A stretch of 64,000 nt of DNA from Aphidius gifuensis (GCF_014905175.1 NC_057791.1:2604001-2668000); one strand, 5' to 3'; counted from the stretch's first letter, positions 20,819 to 35,386 are shown. Numbers and translations are program-made. Notes: generated from the letters alone by a model not told the origin.

Positions 20819-23800
20819 TCATTCAAATCGCTTTTTTAACTTGAGAGCAATTGCAGCAACAATTGCAGCTCCTTTTCCACTGCCATCTTGTGCATGAATT
20901 AATTTAAACTATAAACAAAAAACACAATTATCATTTTAAAATATGAATAATAATAAAGGTAGAATAATTTAAATTTAAATTACTTTGCGAGCAGGTGCAA
21001 GAAGACTAATGTATTGATTCATCCAGGTTTCTAATCGTGGATGATGTTCATATAATGATCCATCAACAGCTATTGTAACATCTTCTCTTTCCATGTGATC
21101 CAAAAGTGTTGCTGCACCTGTTAAATAATCAATAAATAATGTATTTCTTTATTTTTTTTTTTTTTACAATACAAAATATAAATATATTAATAACTCTTAC
21201 ATATTGAAACTAATAATGCAGCACGATTTGATGCAACTTCACATACATATTGTGTTATTTTAAGATCCTCTTCATCAGGATTAATACCAAATTTAGTTAA
21301 AACTTCCTTGGCATTGTCACTACCACCATCAACAGTATCTTGTTCAATCATAGATATATAATCAGTCAAAAATTTACCAGTAGTAAAAAGAGATTCTGGT
21401 GTTTGTTTTGTATATAACAAACCATCTTTACACAATTTTGCAAGTATTATTCTCACAACTTCACCAAGATATTTACCACTTATATATTTTTCAAATCTAT
21501 AAAATTTAATTACATCAAATTAATTATATTATTTAAACAAAAAATATATAAATTTTAATAATTATTTAATAACATACGTAAATGAATTAACAAGCAATGA
21601 ATTAGCATCATTTTCCAAATCAAAATCTGTCTTGATAAAATCTAAAACACCATTATCACCAAATGCTCCCCATTCAATGTCAATAATTACCTAAAAATAT
21701 TTAAAAAATTATTGTAATTATTAAAGAATAAAAAAGAAAAAAAATAAAGTAAAATGAGTTTGGTAATATTTACTTCTTTTTCTCCATGTCTTTCTGGTTC
21801 CCAATGTTCAACTTTATCAGCACGTTCAAGATAACAAGCATTACTACCAGTACCTAAAACAAGACCAATTGCTGTGTGTGGATCTTGTGTTGCACCTTGA
21901 ACAAGTGTACCAGTTGTATCATTTAAAACAGCAACAACTTGTACTCTTGTATCACCACGTCTATCCAATGCTTCTCTCAATAATTGTACTGCATCCTTAT
22001 TAACAACATCAGGACAATTAAAACTTTTTGTCCATGTTACAAGTATACCAACATCAAGTGAATGTTGTATCATTGGAAATGAAAATGTAAAACCTAAAAA
22101 TATTTATAAATATATTTTAATTAATTATTTTTATAAAACTTAACATTTATTTTTTTGTTTTTCTAGTATCAAATGATTGTAATTAAAGTGGCAATGACAA
22201 ACAAGTAGAAATTATAATAATAATGAAAAAAAATCAATATATTTGAATTACCTAAAGGAAGCTCTACGTCTTGAAGACCCTCGCTGATGACAAAATTACT
22301 GACACATTCAGCAAGATACTCAAATAGAGGAATACCCGAGCCAGTTCTAAGATGAGCATCAATGTGATATTTTTTTACGTCTTCTCTGACAACAACACCA
22401 TTTACAAGTTCAAGTAAGAGTACTCTAAAATTTGTTCCACCAAGATCAAGAGCTAAAAAAAGTCCTTCCTCTAAAAATACATTTAAAAAAAAATCATTAT
22501 TGATGCAAAATTTATTTATTTTCATTGAATAAATTATTATTTTTTAACGAACCAGTTCCATCAGGCAATTCTGGAATATATGTATTTTCCATTTGCAATG
22601 ATGAATCTTGTTGATGAATGCCTTTTATCATTTCTGATAAAAAAACATCTTGAATTTTTCTAACAGTTGCTGCTGACAATCTCATTTGTTCCAACAAATT
22701 TTCAATCTAAATATCAAAAAGAAATAATTTAAAATTACTACTCCAAAAAATTTATAAATATTTTTTTTATTTAAAGTAAAATTAATATTTCATCATATTC
22801 AAATTGAATCATAATTTGCATTCATTTAAGAAAGTTTATTTAATGAGGACGAACCCACCAACATCAGATCAATGATAGCTATTTTTTTTTTTATTTTTTT
22901 CGACTACAAATTGCCCGACAAGCCCCAAGAAACTTTTGTAAATTAGTTCGACAAGATCATTAAAAAACTTGATAACATTTTGTCGTGTCAATACTTTTTT
23001 TTTTTTTTTTTATAATTGATTATTTTATCATCTCAGTTTTTTTTTTCTTTTTGCTTATTTAATCATCTAAAATATTAAATTCTTGAAAATCATTGGTAAA
23101 TAAAAAAAAAATTGCAAATATATAAATACTTAAAAGTAATAAAATGCAATCCTTTAATTAGTCAGTGTCAATGAGGGTATTTAACCACCCACCTCTTTGC
23201 AATTTAAAATACAATAAAGTAAATCATGAATTTTTCAAGTCACATACAATTTACAGTTCACATAATTAATTGTTTAAATTACGTCATTAATTTAAAGCAA
23301 TCGAATAAAATAAAAAATACTCATTCTAATAACTTTAAAAAAATTGTTTTATTTTTTTTTTTTTTTAATTATATAAAAATAATATTTGTTTGTTTCTATT
23401 TTGCCAAAAAATATCAGGTTTAATGATATATTTTTAGCCTGAGGAGAAAAAGATAATTTGCTAATAGATTTTTTTATTATTTTTATTTTTGATAGAAAGG
23501 GGCTCGTCCAATGTCTCAATTATAAAAAATATATTTTCAAATTTTTTTATTAATTAGCTATTTTTTAATTTAAAATAAAAATATAATATTTACAAATTAT
23601 AAAATTATTTTTATTATCATTAGAGTGAATAAGGTCAACCTTAAGGGGGAAAAAAAAAAATAAATATGATAATCTCAAGTTCAGGTCAGTGGACATTGCT
23701 CGAAAAAGTTAAGACGTTTTTGATAACCCTGAGAAATTATAAATTCAATAATAATTATATAAATCAAAATTGCAAAATTTATCTCAACAAAATTATATAA

Positions 23801-24806
23801 TATATATTAATTAATTTTTTTTTTTTTTTACTGATATTTTTAAGTGTTATTATAATAACTATATGGCATATTACTTTGCCACTTTTAAACACTTGAAGTT
23901 GATTTGCTTGACAACTAAAGTATGCTATTATTAGTGTCAGCAATATCGAAGGGCTCTCTCGACAATAAATTTTAATCCGACAATAGAATATATATTTTTA
24001 TTCATCCAATATTTATAAATTGATCACGAGTTTAAATTGACAAATCGAAATAGGATCATTAAAAATAATATAACATTGTAGAAATAATAAATAATCATTC
24101 TTATATAATTTTAATTATTTTTTTTTTAAATGTTTTAATTATTGTTTACTGAATATCATTTCTGTGATAATTGCAATATTCAACAAACAAGAAAAATAAA
24201 AATTCCCGGAATACCTAATTATATTTGTTTATCAATATAAATATATTTTTTTTTTAATTTTTTAGATTACCTTTTGTCTTTTAACGTCATCAGGAATTTC
24301 CAATGGTGCCACCTGAATCGCATCATGCAATGTTCTATCACTTGGAACCATTATACTCAAATTTCCAGACTCTTTATATTTCTAAAACAATTTTAAAAAA
24401 GAAAAAAAAATTATTACAATAAAATTTTTCTATATATATATTTATTATCAAAAAAATTCATAAGATATAAAAACAATCATAAATTTTTTGTTTGTTTTAA
24501 ATTTTTATCAATATTAAAAATTAAAGGTAAAATTTAAAGATCATTGTACAAAATGATATCGTACCCGCATGAATGGAAATTTTTATGATCTTATTTTTTT
24601 TTTGTATCACGAATTTTCGACTGAATTTAGATCAAGTACACTTTATGAATTTAAATTTTATTTATTTCCATTTATTTAATTTATTATTATTATTTTATAT
24701 AAATAATTTTAAAAAATCAATTTGATTGATTGTTAATGAATTTATTATTTTTCTAATAATAATAAGTAAATAAACGCTCGACATTCGTGCTTACGTAGAG
24801 TGTCAT
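20819..24806 (-). CDS. Hexokinase (about 50 kDa type, 482 aa)
   Basis: Phosphorylates glucose and other hexoses with ATP, the first step of glycolysis, in the cytosol. Nine exons on the minus strand: 24806-24795, 24381-24271, 22706-22553, 22470-22252, 22093-21774, 21690-21578, 21496-21201, 21117-20984 and 20908-20819. Splice phases all agree. Visible motifs in order: FLALDLGGTNFRV (phosphate 1, about residue 95), LPLGFTFSFPM with the sugar-binding region after it, VLNDTTGTL (catalytic Asp), GLVLGTGSNACYLE, IIDIEWGAFGD, VDGSLYEHHP (phosphate 2) and DGSGKGAAIVAAI near the end. Most hexokinases have GTGTN where this has GTGSN, a mild change. The four-codon first exon (MTLY) is chosen because it joins in phase to exon 2; Met at the start of MVPSDRT is another possible start. 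Confidence 0.92.
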
Positions 24807-27510
24807 GAAAACACGCAACGTGGAAACCTGTTACAACACAAATATTGCCCTCCTCCTCCTCATCATGATCGTCGTCAATCCTCTCTAGCCATCATCCCGA
24901 CCTCTTTGAAGTTGACGTTGCTGGTTGGTTTATTAAAGTGAGCCCATTCGCGTCACATTAATATACCAACAAATCAGCCATCGTAAAAAATTTTTAAAAA
25001 TTTAAAAAAAAAACTTAAAATGATGCCAAAAAAAAAAAAAGAAATTATATTTTATTTAATTGTTTTTTAATTATTTATAAACACTTGAAAAAAAATTTTT
25101 TTTTTCTTTTTAATCTATACTAAATGTAATAAAACAACACACGAGACAATGATATTACACACGTGTATATTATGATTTAATGACTTAGCTACACAAATAC
25201 GTCACGAGTTTTTTTTTTTTTTAATTTTTTTATCATGAACTACGTATTGTTTTAATTGTAAGAGTATTTGTAGAATGCAACACATGATACTCGTTTAATT
25301 ACATGTACGCGGTTTTGTAAATTATATTTATGCATATAGATGTGCGCATGATTACTAACGCCATACTTGTCCTAATTTAATCGTACAAAGTCAATAAATT
25401 TTGTTATCATTTAACAAATTTTTTTTTTTTTTTCTTTACTAAATGTAGAATGGAAAAAAAAAAAAAAAAATTGATAACTTACTATCAGCTGTAAAAGTAA
25501 ATGTTAATTTTTAATTTACTTTTTACAAATTAAATAATTTTTTAATTATTTTATTTGTAGTATAATAGATAATTTATTTCCATAATTTTTTTAAAAATAA
25601 TTGTACGTGTTATGAGCTTGAATGTAAATAATTTTGATTGACAAATTAAAGTTATATAATTGTCTGTTGTTTTTTTTTTTTTTTTTTAAATATAACTTGT
25701 AAGCAATCTTAAAAATCAGTGACAACTAAATTTAAAACTTGTCTAAAGCTATATTTAAGTAAATCGTTATCTTTTTATTGTTCTGTTGATGTTTTCGGAA
25801 GCTAATGATAAGCTTGGCCAGATAAGGAAATATACTTAGATATTTTAATTTCCATGTGACTAATAATTTTGATTTTTAAATTTATTTTTTTTTTATACAA
25901 TCATAGATTTAAATAAAAATTTAATTTTGTAATATATTTTTAAAATAAAAAGAATATAAATAATTGAAATTTCTTTGAAATAAATCATATTCAAGATTTA
26001 TTACTGATGAAAAAAAAAAAAAAAATCGTCTTCAAGTTATTTTTAAATTAATTAATTAATTTTTTTTTAAAGATTAGAGTATAATAAAAAAGTGAGAAAT
26101 GTAATTTCGTCTAATTGAGATATTAAATGAGACAAAATTCACGTGGCTTGAATATCATGGCCACAAGTCATCAGATATTATACAGATAAAATTTTTTAAT
26201 TCAACAATTGTATGATAAAAATAAAAAATAAAAAACGCATTTAATAATTTGCGATATTAAGATTGTAAAAAAAAAAAAAATTAGCAACAAATGTAAAAAA
26301 ATACTGGAATGAAGCTTGATTAAAATCAATTGAAAGGTGTAAACGTCAGTTGCAATTGTTTAGTTAGTTGACCTGACTTGCTATTTTAATTTGGTATCTA
26401 CATTAAGTAATACGAACTTATCACTTGACCATCCAGAATTATAAACACAAGAGCTATTTTCTAAATGACTTTTTTATATATATATAGAAGCTATTTCTAT
26501 TTACTTATTATATAAACAAACAAAACGAGAGTCTCGATTTAATTACTATAATATATTAGAAACACCCGAAATGTTTTTAATCGAAATAAATATTTTAGTT
26601 TAATATAGACTCATATAAAAAATCTCAATCATAAATAGATATCAGCTGGTGGGAATTTGCTGGTTATTTTGCAATTAATAAAAAATATATCAGCTAAATC
26701 TCTGATACCAATATTAATAATATAAACTGTCAAAGTATTATTTTTTTTCATATATACATTTGATTACTATCACGATTATTTAGTAACTTAAAAAATCCTG
26801 ATAATGTTATTTTTTTTTTTATTTATTTTTAAGTATATAATGTACCTTAAGTCAATTTATATTTCTAACTTTTTTTTAAAATAATAAAAACACAAACACA
26901 ATACAATAAATAATTTAATAAAAAATATTAAAATCAATGTGATAATTTAATTGAAATTTATGTCCATTTAAAATGTATTTTTATGCTAAACTTATGTTAT
27001 TTTTTTTTATAATATATTTTATTATATTGTACAAAGTATTTTTTAAATATTCAACTTGTTGCGTATATGTATTTTAATCACCACGTGTTTTTTCATATTG
27101 AAATTCGAGATGTATAATAAAATTAATCTACATATTTCATAAAATATACATAACAAACTCACCTATCAAATTAGTTTTAAAAAAAAAAAATTAATATTAA
27201 TTATTAAACTTTGATCCAATATTTAATATATCACTTAAAATCACGTATGACTTTTTATTTAAAAAAACAATTAAGATTGAAATAATAAAATTTATATTTA
27301 ATAGTAATTAATAAAAATCGAAATAAATTGAAGCTTATATTGATTATCAATAAAAAAAATAATTTATCAATACACAATATAAGTAAAAGACAAATGTTTA
27401 TTTAAAATTAATATCAATGTTTAAAATAAATATATTTAAATGATTAAAAGAATTGTATTAAAAGTTAACTTTGGTTTTATTATTGTTCGGACTAGCCGCG
27501 CGTTACGTAC
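24807..27510. other. AT-rich region upstream of the proximal hexokinase exon
   Basis: The first 170 bases (to about 24980) are GC-richer and probably hold the promoter and 5' UTR of the proximal hexokinase transcript. The rest is long A/T runs with no open frame or motif that I can support. Confidence 0.5.
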
Positions 27511-27579
27511 CGTTCGAATGAGTGCGGAACAGTGTGAATTCACCAAATGTGAATCTTCATGATGACCACGTCTGGTCAT
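27511..27579 (-). CDS. Possible alternative first exon of hexokinase
   Basis: On the minus strand an ATG at 27579 opens 23 codons (start MTRRGHHEDSH, end SALIRT) that run without a stop straight into a GTACGT donor. The phase (0) matches hexokinase exon 2 at 24381. The block is GC-richer than its surroundings. It would give a hexokinase isoform with a different N-terminus, transcribed from a promoter about 2.7 kb upstream of the proximal one. This is inferred from open frame, donor and phase only; it could instead be a non-coding first exon or chance. Confidence 0.4.
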
Positions 27580-28844
27580 GTCTCTATATTCCTCCCACCA
27601 CATCAAAAAATTTTTTTGTTATTTTTTATTTGCTTATTATCTTGCTCTTTTTGAGCTGTCAATAAAGCACAAGTCCAAGCAAGATGGACAAACTTATTCG
27701 CTGATAAATAATTCAACTTGTCTTTGTATGTGTTTCAGACACGCGATATTATTTATTTTTTTATTTTTTTTTTTTTGTTTTTGGTATGTGCCACCTCTGC
27801 ACATTCAAAGAATCTACGATATAATTAATTCATATTAATGAGTAGATCAATTTTCTTTTTTTTTCAATTACTTGCAAAAATGTCTTTGGTCCATTCACCT
27901 TTATCAACAGATTCATTTTTTTTTTTTCTAAAACTTTTCTTGACATTACAATTGAATTACAATAATAATTTCTTCATTTACTTAATGTGCAATGTTTTTT
28001 AAACATTATTTTTTATATTTTTTTTGATAAAATTATCACCCTCTGTTTAAGACAATTTTTATATTTCACAAAATGATTATCGCTATCAATAATTTTGCTA
28101 GGGTCAATTCAATTGGAGCAGAATAATGATCTTTATTTTGTTTTTTTAAAATATCTATTCTTTTTTTTTTTTTTCTGTTATTTATTTATTGATAAACCCT
28201 TCTTTAACAAAAATATATTTATTTATTTATCAATCAAATTATATTTGAATATTAAATTGTGAATAATGTGTATTGAATATAGATGAACTTGAATCAATTG
28301 AAATAACAATTTTAAATTATTTATAATTACAAATGATTGAAAATGATGAATTTAAAAAACTAAAAAATAACTTTAAAGCCATATGCAAGTTGATATATAA
28401 CTCGTTCATGAAGCTTGAATGAATTTCGAAACCAGTTTTTTCGATCATAATACACATATAATATTCGTTGTCGTATAAACTTTTAAAAATGATATTAAAA
28501 AGAAAATAATGTTAATAACAATTGAAGGACAAAAACAATAAATAAATAATTTTTATTTATTTATACATTATATTTATCAAAAATTAATATTATATATTTA
28601 TTTTTTATTCATATATGAGACCTTCCAATTAAACTTTTATTTCTGATTTAATTTAATAAATTGACTTGATTTAAGTGACCCAATTTTATTTTTTTTTTTT
28701 AAATTTATATACTTTGAATTAAATTAAATGCAAGTTAAATTTGAATATAATAATAAAGTAGCTTCTTGAAAGTTTGAATAATATAAATGATATATTATCA
28801 CAATATTCATTGATATAAAATTGTTTATGTTTCATTTGTTGAGG
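27580..28844. other. Spacer between hexokinase and IFT88
   Basis: Poly-T-rich on the + strand. No gene seen. The + strand open frame at 27578-27838 has no recognisable domain and is antisense to the presumed leader of the distal hexokinase exon. Confidence 0.5.
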
Positions 28845-31800
28845 TCAAACTGGCAGAAGATCATCACCAAGTTCTTCATCACCAAAATCATCATCTCTTT
28901 TTCCAGCAGCTGTCATTGGTCTTGTTGGCAATGGACCAATTGGATCTGCATAATTTACTTCTGTAAAAATAATTTTATAAAATAAATAAAATAGCAACAA
29001 CAGAAAAGCGGAAATAATTTTCATTCATTGACATTGAAATATTGAAATATCGAGAATTAATTTCACAATAGAAAAAGGGCTGAGAATATATGACTAGTCT
29101 AGAAATAGATGTTGTAAATCAGTTGAATTTATACATCATCAATTCAATCCATTAGGGCTATATGCGTAATACAAGTACATTATTGCATTTATGTTTAGCT
29201 TATTGATGTCTAGAAACTACGCACATAACTGACACTGCGTTTCGCTTGAAAAATTCCATATAATTTACAAATTTCCAAGACTTGAGAAAGAAAAAAATAA
29301 ATATTTACCAGAAAATAATCATTATCAAAACACATCAATATAAATTTCTAGAAATTAATTGCGTCAAATAATTATCAAACTTGACCTGTCTTGATATTTT
29401 TTTAATTTTTTCCTCTTTTTAACCCTAATTACGTAATTAACTAAAAATAATGATAAAATTTTTTTTTTATCTGTTATTCACAAAATGAAATTAATAATTT
29501 TAAATTTTAAATTAATTGGAAATAAATAAAAGATGTGATATTTAAAAAAATTAAGTAAAAAGTTTTTATAATAAAATAATTAAGTTTTGTGTTTATCAGA
29601 GTGCAACTAGTATTACTGATGAGCTATTTAACAATTAACAATTTGTATATGAGAATAATAAAGTTCATTGCCACAAGTATGGACATTGTGATAATGTGAA
29701 TTGATCCAATCATGCTAGTTGTCAAGGACACTTACTCACAAGAGATACAAAATAATAAAAAAAATAAAAATCTATTTTTTTTCAATTATATATACATTAA
29801 GTATATTTAAATTAAAAAAAAAACTCTAAAAATAAATGGTACATTACCATTTTGTAATTCAGTTGTTGATTCTTCATAATTTTCAAAAACATTTAAACGA
29901 TTAAATCGTGATTGTCCACCACTGACTGAACTGCGAAATTCTTTACGATTTGCAATTGGACTAGAACGATGATCCGATTGTACACTCATTTCAGAACCAC
30001 CACGTGATGAATTACCACTATTACTTCTTCTTGAACCTTGAAATATTATAATACCATTATTAATAAATCATAATAAATAAATTTTATCTTATTAATATTT
30101 TATTATTGTGTACCAGGTCGTCCAGAAGTTTGTCGTTCTTTAATTTCTTTAGTTTTTTCAGCTTTTTTTAATTCAGCTGCATATAATTGTGCCTCTTTTA
30201 ATCCTAAATCACTACATAAACGTATTAAAAATTTTAAACATTCAATATTATCTGGAAATTTTCTATGAATATCTTGATATTCTTCTAGGGCTTTGTGAAA
30301 TTGTCCAGTTCTTCGTAAACAAGCAGCAACAAGTAAACGCCAACGTGGTTGATCTGGTGATAACTCAACTGCTCTTTCAAAATACGTCAATGCTTTTTCA
30401 GCAACCTTTTTATATATTTAAATTATATTTAAATAAATTAACATATTTAAATTTTTACTACGCATATTATTTATATTTTTTTATTTCATTCATATATTTT
30501 TTTTTTATTTTTTCATTACCTGCATGGAGATGAAGTAAGATCCCAGCCAATCAATCACCTCGAAATTTGCTGAATAATATCTAAAAGACTGAAATAAATA
30601 AGACAAAAAAATAAATAAAAACCTTGAATATAATCTTAAGAATTTTTTTTTAATTAATAGATTCATCACTGGGTCATGTTATTTATTTTTATCTGGCTAT
30701 TGCTCTTTTGATAATTCATTATACAAAATGAATTATTAAAAAAATGCCAAGTTGTCATTATTATTATTAAATTAATATATATAAATTTCATAAATTAGAT
30801 AACATTATTACTCACATCACTGTAGTACTGATATGCTTGTTGTTTATCACCAAGATTATCATACATTTCTCCTAATTTTTGAAGTACTCCAGGGTCCGAT
30901 GGTATTATTCCCAACAATTGATTATACCTAATTTAAAAATAACAAATAATAATAATATTAAAATATGATAATAAGTTTAATGTGATTAATATAAATAAAT
31001 TGATTGATAAAATGCTTGGTACCATTCCGATGCTTGATCCATGTCTTTAATAAGCTGATACAAATGTCCAATCTGATATAATGTTTGTGGATCATATCGT
31101 ACGATATTTCGTAGTTTCCAAAAACATTCTAGAGATTCTTCATACCATTCTTGTTTTTTATAAACTAATCCTAATAATAAATAATAATAAATAATTATTA
31201 GTTTGCTTTTTTTTGCTTACGTTATATTATTTTTTTTCTTACCTAAATTATAGAGAGCTTGAACATGACTAGCATCACTGTCAAGAGCACATAGAAGAAG
31301 TTCTCTTGCTCTTTCTAATTCACCTTTTTTTATAGCACATGCTGATAAATTAACATAAGCTGCTGCATTATAACTATCTGCTTTTCTTGCTGCTTCTCCA
31401 TAACGTTCAGCTTGCTCATAATCACCTTGCTAAAATTATTATCATAATAAATATTAAATATGGCAATAAATATTAAAAACTAAATTACCAAAAAATAAAT
31501 AAATGATAACATTGTTGAAGCTGCACTGTTGGCTTTCGTCTCAAGATTTTCAAACATTTTAAGGGTATCTATTGCCATATTTGTTTCACGATTATGTAAA
31601 AATACCATGGCTTTGTTTATTTCTAAATCAGCAGCAAGAGGTGCATATGCAGATGATCTTATTTGATGTACACACCTGATTAAAAAAAAATATATACCAA
31701 TAAGTATTTTTATTTGTAAAATTAATTGAAAATAATTTAATATTTATTTTGTACCATGCAAAACCAGCTGATAAAGTATCTTCAATAACTGGTGCAATTA

Positions 31801-33068
31801 ATTTAGCAGCACTTAAAATTGCTTTTTGAGCTTCTTGTTTCATTTCATTTTCTAATTTTGATAATTCATCTGTTTTAATAACTTCATTTAATATATTTGC
31901 TGCAAGATCATCCTTAAAAAAATCAATATATATATATATTTTTTTAACAAAATTAATTTATAAATTATACAAAAGACTTACCGAATGAATGATATATTTA
32001 TCATCTTGATCAATATTTAATGGTACCATTAGTAATTCAATAAATCCTTTTCTCATTTTATCACGATGTCCAAGAGCAAAATAACACAGTATAATATGTA
32101 AACCAGCTTTAAATTCAGCTCTTTGTCCCATGACATATTCAAAACTTTTAGCTGCTTCTTCTAATCTTCCCATTTGTACAAATAACATTGCAATATTATG
32201 AGTTATTTTAATTCTATCAAATAAAAAAAAAACATAAATTTATAAATTTAAATGATAATTTTATTATAAAAATATTTAATGATGATTACCTTATATCTTT
32301 TTGAGCAACAGATGTTTGATCTAATGCTTTTCTGTACATTTTAACAGCTTCAGATAATTGTCCAATTTTAACATAAATATTTCCCATATTCATTTTAAGT
32401 CTTGAACTATTTGTAAACATTTTATTTCGTGTTATTGCTTGATACGTTGCAAGTGCCTCTGTGTACATTTCATTATTTGTATACTGGCTTGCAAGATTAA
32501 ATAAAACAGCAAATGTCAAATCAACATTATGATTATCACTGAGACCAGCTTGTTCTTGTATACGAATAAGATTTCTTTCTCTTGATGATGCTTCTCTAGC
32601 TCTTTCTAATGCAACTTTCATATTATTATTACTAGCAGCATCAGCTGAACTTTCAATTAAATTCATAATTTTTTGTTCAGCAATTTTAATTTTTTCTTCA
32701 GTTGTATCTTCTTTACCAGCTTCTAATGGTGGTGCTGGTCCTCTTGATGAACTTCCCATATTTAAAGGATCAAAATTTGTTTGACGTTGACTTGTATAAC
32801 CAGCACCACGTACAGCAGTCATTGGTCTTGCTCCAGTACCAGGTCTACCAGTTAAAATTCTACCATTACGTTGAAAACCAGTTGATGTACCTAATCTCAT
32901 TGCTGTACCTGGTACTTTTGGTGTATAAATATTTCTTTTAATATTACTCATTTGTACGGCTTCTTGAAATACAATATCTTGATCCAAATCTTGGGTACTA
33001 TATACCGATGGATATTCATTGTAACCACCATAAATATCATCATCAATATCTGGCTGTGTAATTGTCAT
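28845..33068 (-). CDS. IFT88: Intraflagellar transport protein 88 (TPR protein, 822 aa)
   Basis: Core subunit of the IFT-B complex, which carries cargo along cilia. Eleven exons on the minus strand: 33068-32290, 32213-31982, 31912-31755, 31675-31489, 31429-31243, 31170-31023, 30927-30816, 30588-30520, 30405-30114, 30036-29848 and 28960-28845; all phases agree. The N-terminal region has the family pattern of Gly/Arg/Pro-rich words (GTAMRLGTS, RPMTAVRGAGYTSQ). TPR repeats run from about residue 190 to 700, for example ALATYQAITR and MTYFERAVELSPDQPRW. The end reads DPIGPLPTRPMTA then DDFGDEELGDDLLP, the hallmark IFT88 C-terminus. Length is close to the animal family (about 820). In insects IFT88 is needed in ciliated sensory neurons (fly nompB). 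It is head to head with IFT74. Confidence 0.95.
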
Positions 33069-33189
33069 GATTATACTTATATTTTTTAAACTTTAATTAT
33101 TAAATATCAACAATTACTTATTTATTTTTAAGATAATAAAAATGTTTATGTTTAGATTTGTTAACAGTTGTTTTGTATATTGTATAATT

Positions 33190-33203
33190 GTTACCTTGAC
33201 AAC
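33190..33203 (+). promoter_or_regulatory. X-box (RFX site) between IFT88 and IFT74
   Basis: GTTACC-TT-GACAAC fits the insect/worm X-box form RYYNYY-N1-3-RRNRAC in every position. It lies 162 bases before the IFT74 ATG and 122 bases before the IFT88 ATG. RFX factors bind such sites to drive ciliary genes. A weaker second site, GTTTCC-AT-GACAAT, is at 33253-33266 with one mismatch. The match is seen directly; binding is inferred. Confidence 0.7.
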
Positions 33204-33364
33204 AACCTGTAAATTATATTCAACAACATAAAATCGATAAATTAATTTTTATGTTTCCATGACAATTAAAATGTCACAACAAATATAAAAATATTTGTGT
33301 AAACATAGTAATAATAATATTATTATAAATAAAATAGAATTTTAAAGTAAAAAAAAAAAAAAGC

Positions 33365-35386
33365 ATGGATTCTGAACGACCAAGAACAAGTGCAAGACTT
33401 GCAATGCAATTACGACGTGATGATGAATATGGTACATCTGATAGTAAAACTGATAGACCATCAACAATGACAGCAAGACCACAAACACGAATTGAACGTC
33501 CAGTATCACGACGAGGTACACAAAATGATTTATCACGTGATAGTAATTCATATAGAGCTGGAACACCAATATCAAAAAATCCACAAACAAGACCACCATC
33601 TGCATCAGTCAGCTCAAATCGTGGAAGTACAGCAAATTCAAGAATTAATACAATATCATCAGCAATGGGAATTAAAAGAATAGGTACTGGTTTACCATCA
33701 ACTTCACAAGTTAATTATAATATGATGGATCGACCAATAACTCAACAGGGTCTTGCTGGTATTAGACCTGGAACTACAAGAGGATTACCAATGACAAGGT
33801 AAATTAATTTTTTTTAAACAAAAAATTATATAATAATGTTTATTTTATTTTTTTAAATTATCTTTAGACAAATTCAAGACAAAAGATATTACGAAGGCAT
33901 GATTCAAGTTAAAATTCGTGAATTAACAAATGAAATTGGAATAATAAAACGTGAAATTGATAGTCAAAATAGAGAACGTGCAACATTTATTCATTATGAT
34001 AATCGTGCTAAAGAATTGGCAGCAGAATTAACTGATCTTCAGGGTAAATTAGCTGATTTAAATATTGTTATTGATAAGGCAACATCAAATATTGATAAAG
34101 AAACAATTGAACAAGAAACTAAAGATTTAAGAGAGCTAAATGACAAAGCATCAACAGAAGTTGATAAACTTTATGAACAAAGAATATCAAAAGAACAACA
34201 TTTACGTGATATGGAAGAACAAATAATATCTGAAAAACAAAAAGAAGAAAGAATTATTGAATCAATGACATCAGATGTAAAATTAAAATATGATAAATTA
34301 ATAAATCAAAGAAATGAGCTAGAAAATGATATATCAAAATTACAAGAAGACATTGATTTATTATCAAATGAAAAGGTAAATTATGAAGAACAAATTTCAT
34401 TATCACAAGTTAAACAAGAAGTTGTTAAATTAAAATTAAAAATAAATGAAGTTGAAGATAAACGTAAAAAATTACAAGATGAACTTAAAAATAAATTATC
34501 ACCTGATGAAGAACGTGAACGTTTATTGGCTAAAGTTAAACAAGATAATATGGATATTGTTGCAGCTGAAAGAAGAATTGAAGATGCAAAAAAACATATT
34601 AATGAACTTGAACAAGAATTAGAACAAATTGAAATTGATATGGAAGATAATCATTCGGAAAAACAAGCTAAATATATTGAATTAAAAAAAAGAGAAGAAG
34701 CTATTGAACAATTTATGCCATCATTTGATGATAATAAAATTGATGAACTTGAAAAAATTGAAAAATTAGAACAAAATATTATTGATAAATTACAACAACT
34801 TTCATTTTCAATTGATCATGATTCTGGACAATTTACTGATGAAATGTCAATATTAAATTTTTCTCCAACAACAAATGAACAATCACAAGATGTTGATCGT
34901 AGCTTTGAAGGTCTTACTAAAGAACACATAAGACTACAATATGTTATCATTAAAATGAAAGCACTTGAAAAAAAACTTAAATTAGAAATTACAGAACGTA
35001 ATGAAATAATAAATAAGCAAAAAAATGAACTTATTGTACTTGAAGATTTAGATGGTTTAAAAACACGTACAGATGAACAACACAAAGAATTATTAAATAG
35101 AAAAGATGATTTAAAAAATAAATATCCAAAATATGAAAAAGAATTATTAATTATTAAAAAAGAATATGATACATTAAAAAATGAACTTGATAAAAATGAA
35201 ACGTATTTACAAATTAATGCATTAGAAGAAAAATATGATAAATTAAAAGATACCAATGAAAATATATCAAAATTAATTAATCAAGAACGTGATAGTGTTA
35301 ATTATGAGCCACTAAAAGAACAAACATTTTCATTGGTTACAAAATATAATATATTTTTGCAACAAAATACAAAACGTGCTTATTAA
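33365..35386 (+). CDS. IFT74: Intraflagellar transport protein 74 (coiled coil, 650 aa)
   Basis: IFT-B subunit that pairs with IFT81 and helps bind tubulin in cilia. Two exons, 33365-33798 and 33868-35386, join with phase 2. The N-terminal 145 residues are basic and rich in Arg, Ser, Thr and Pro, as in the family, and end in RPITQQGLAGIRPGTTRG, a known IFT74 landmark. Exon 2 starts QIQDKRYYEGMIQVKIRELT, the second landmark, then forms coiled coil nearly to the end. It is about 50 residues longer than the human protein. Its 3' end is 54 bases from the end of the next gene on the other strand. Confidence 0.92.

Noticed and set aside
33342..33605. 87-codon minus-strand frame over IFT74 exon 1
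   Set aside because: Antisense shadow of IFT74, hydrophobic only because of the reverse reading of Arg/Thr/Ser codons.
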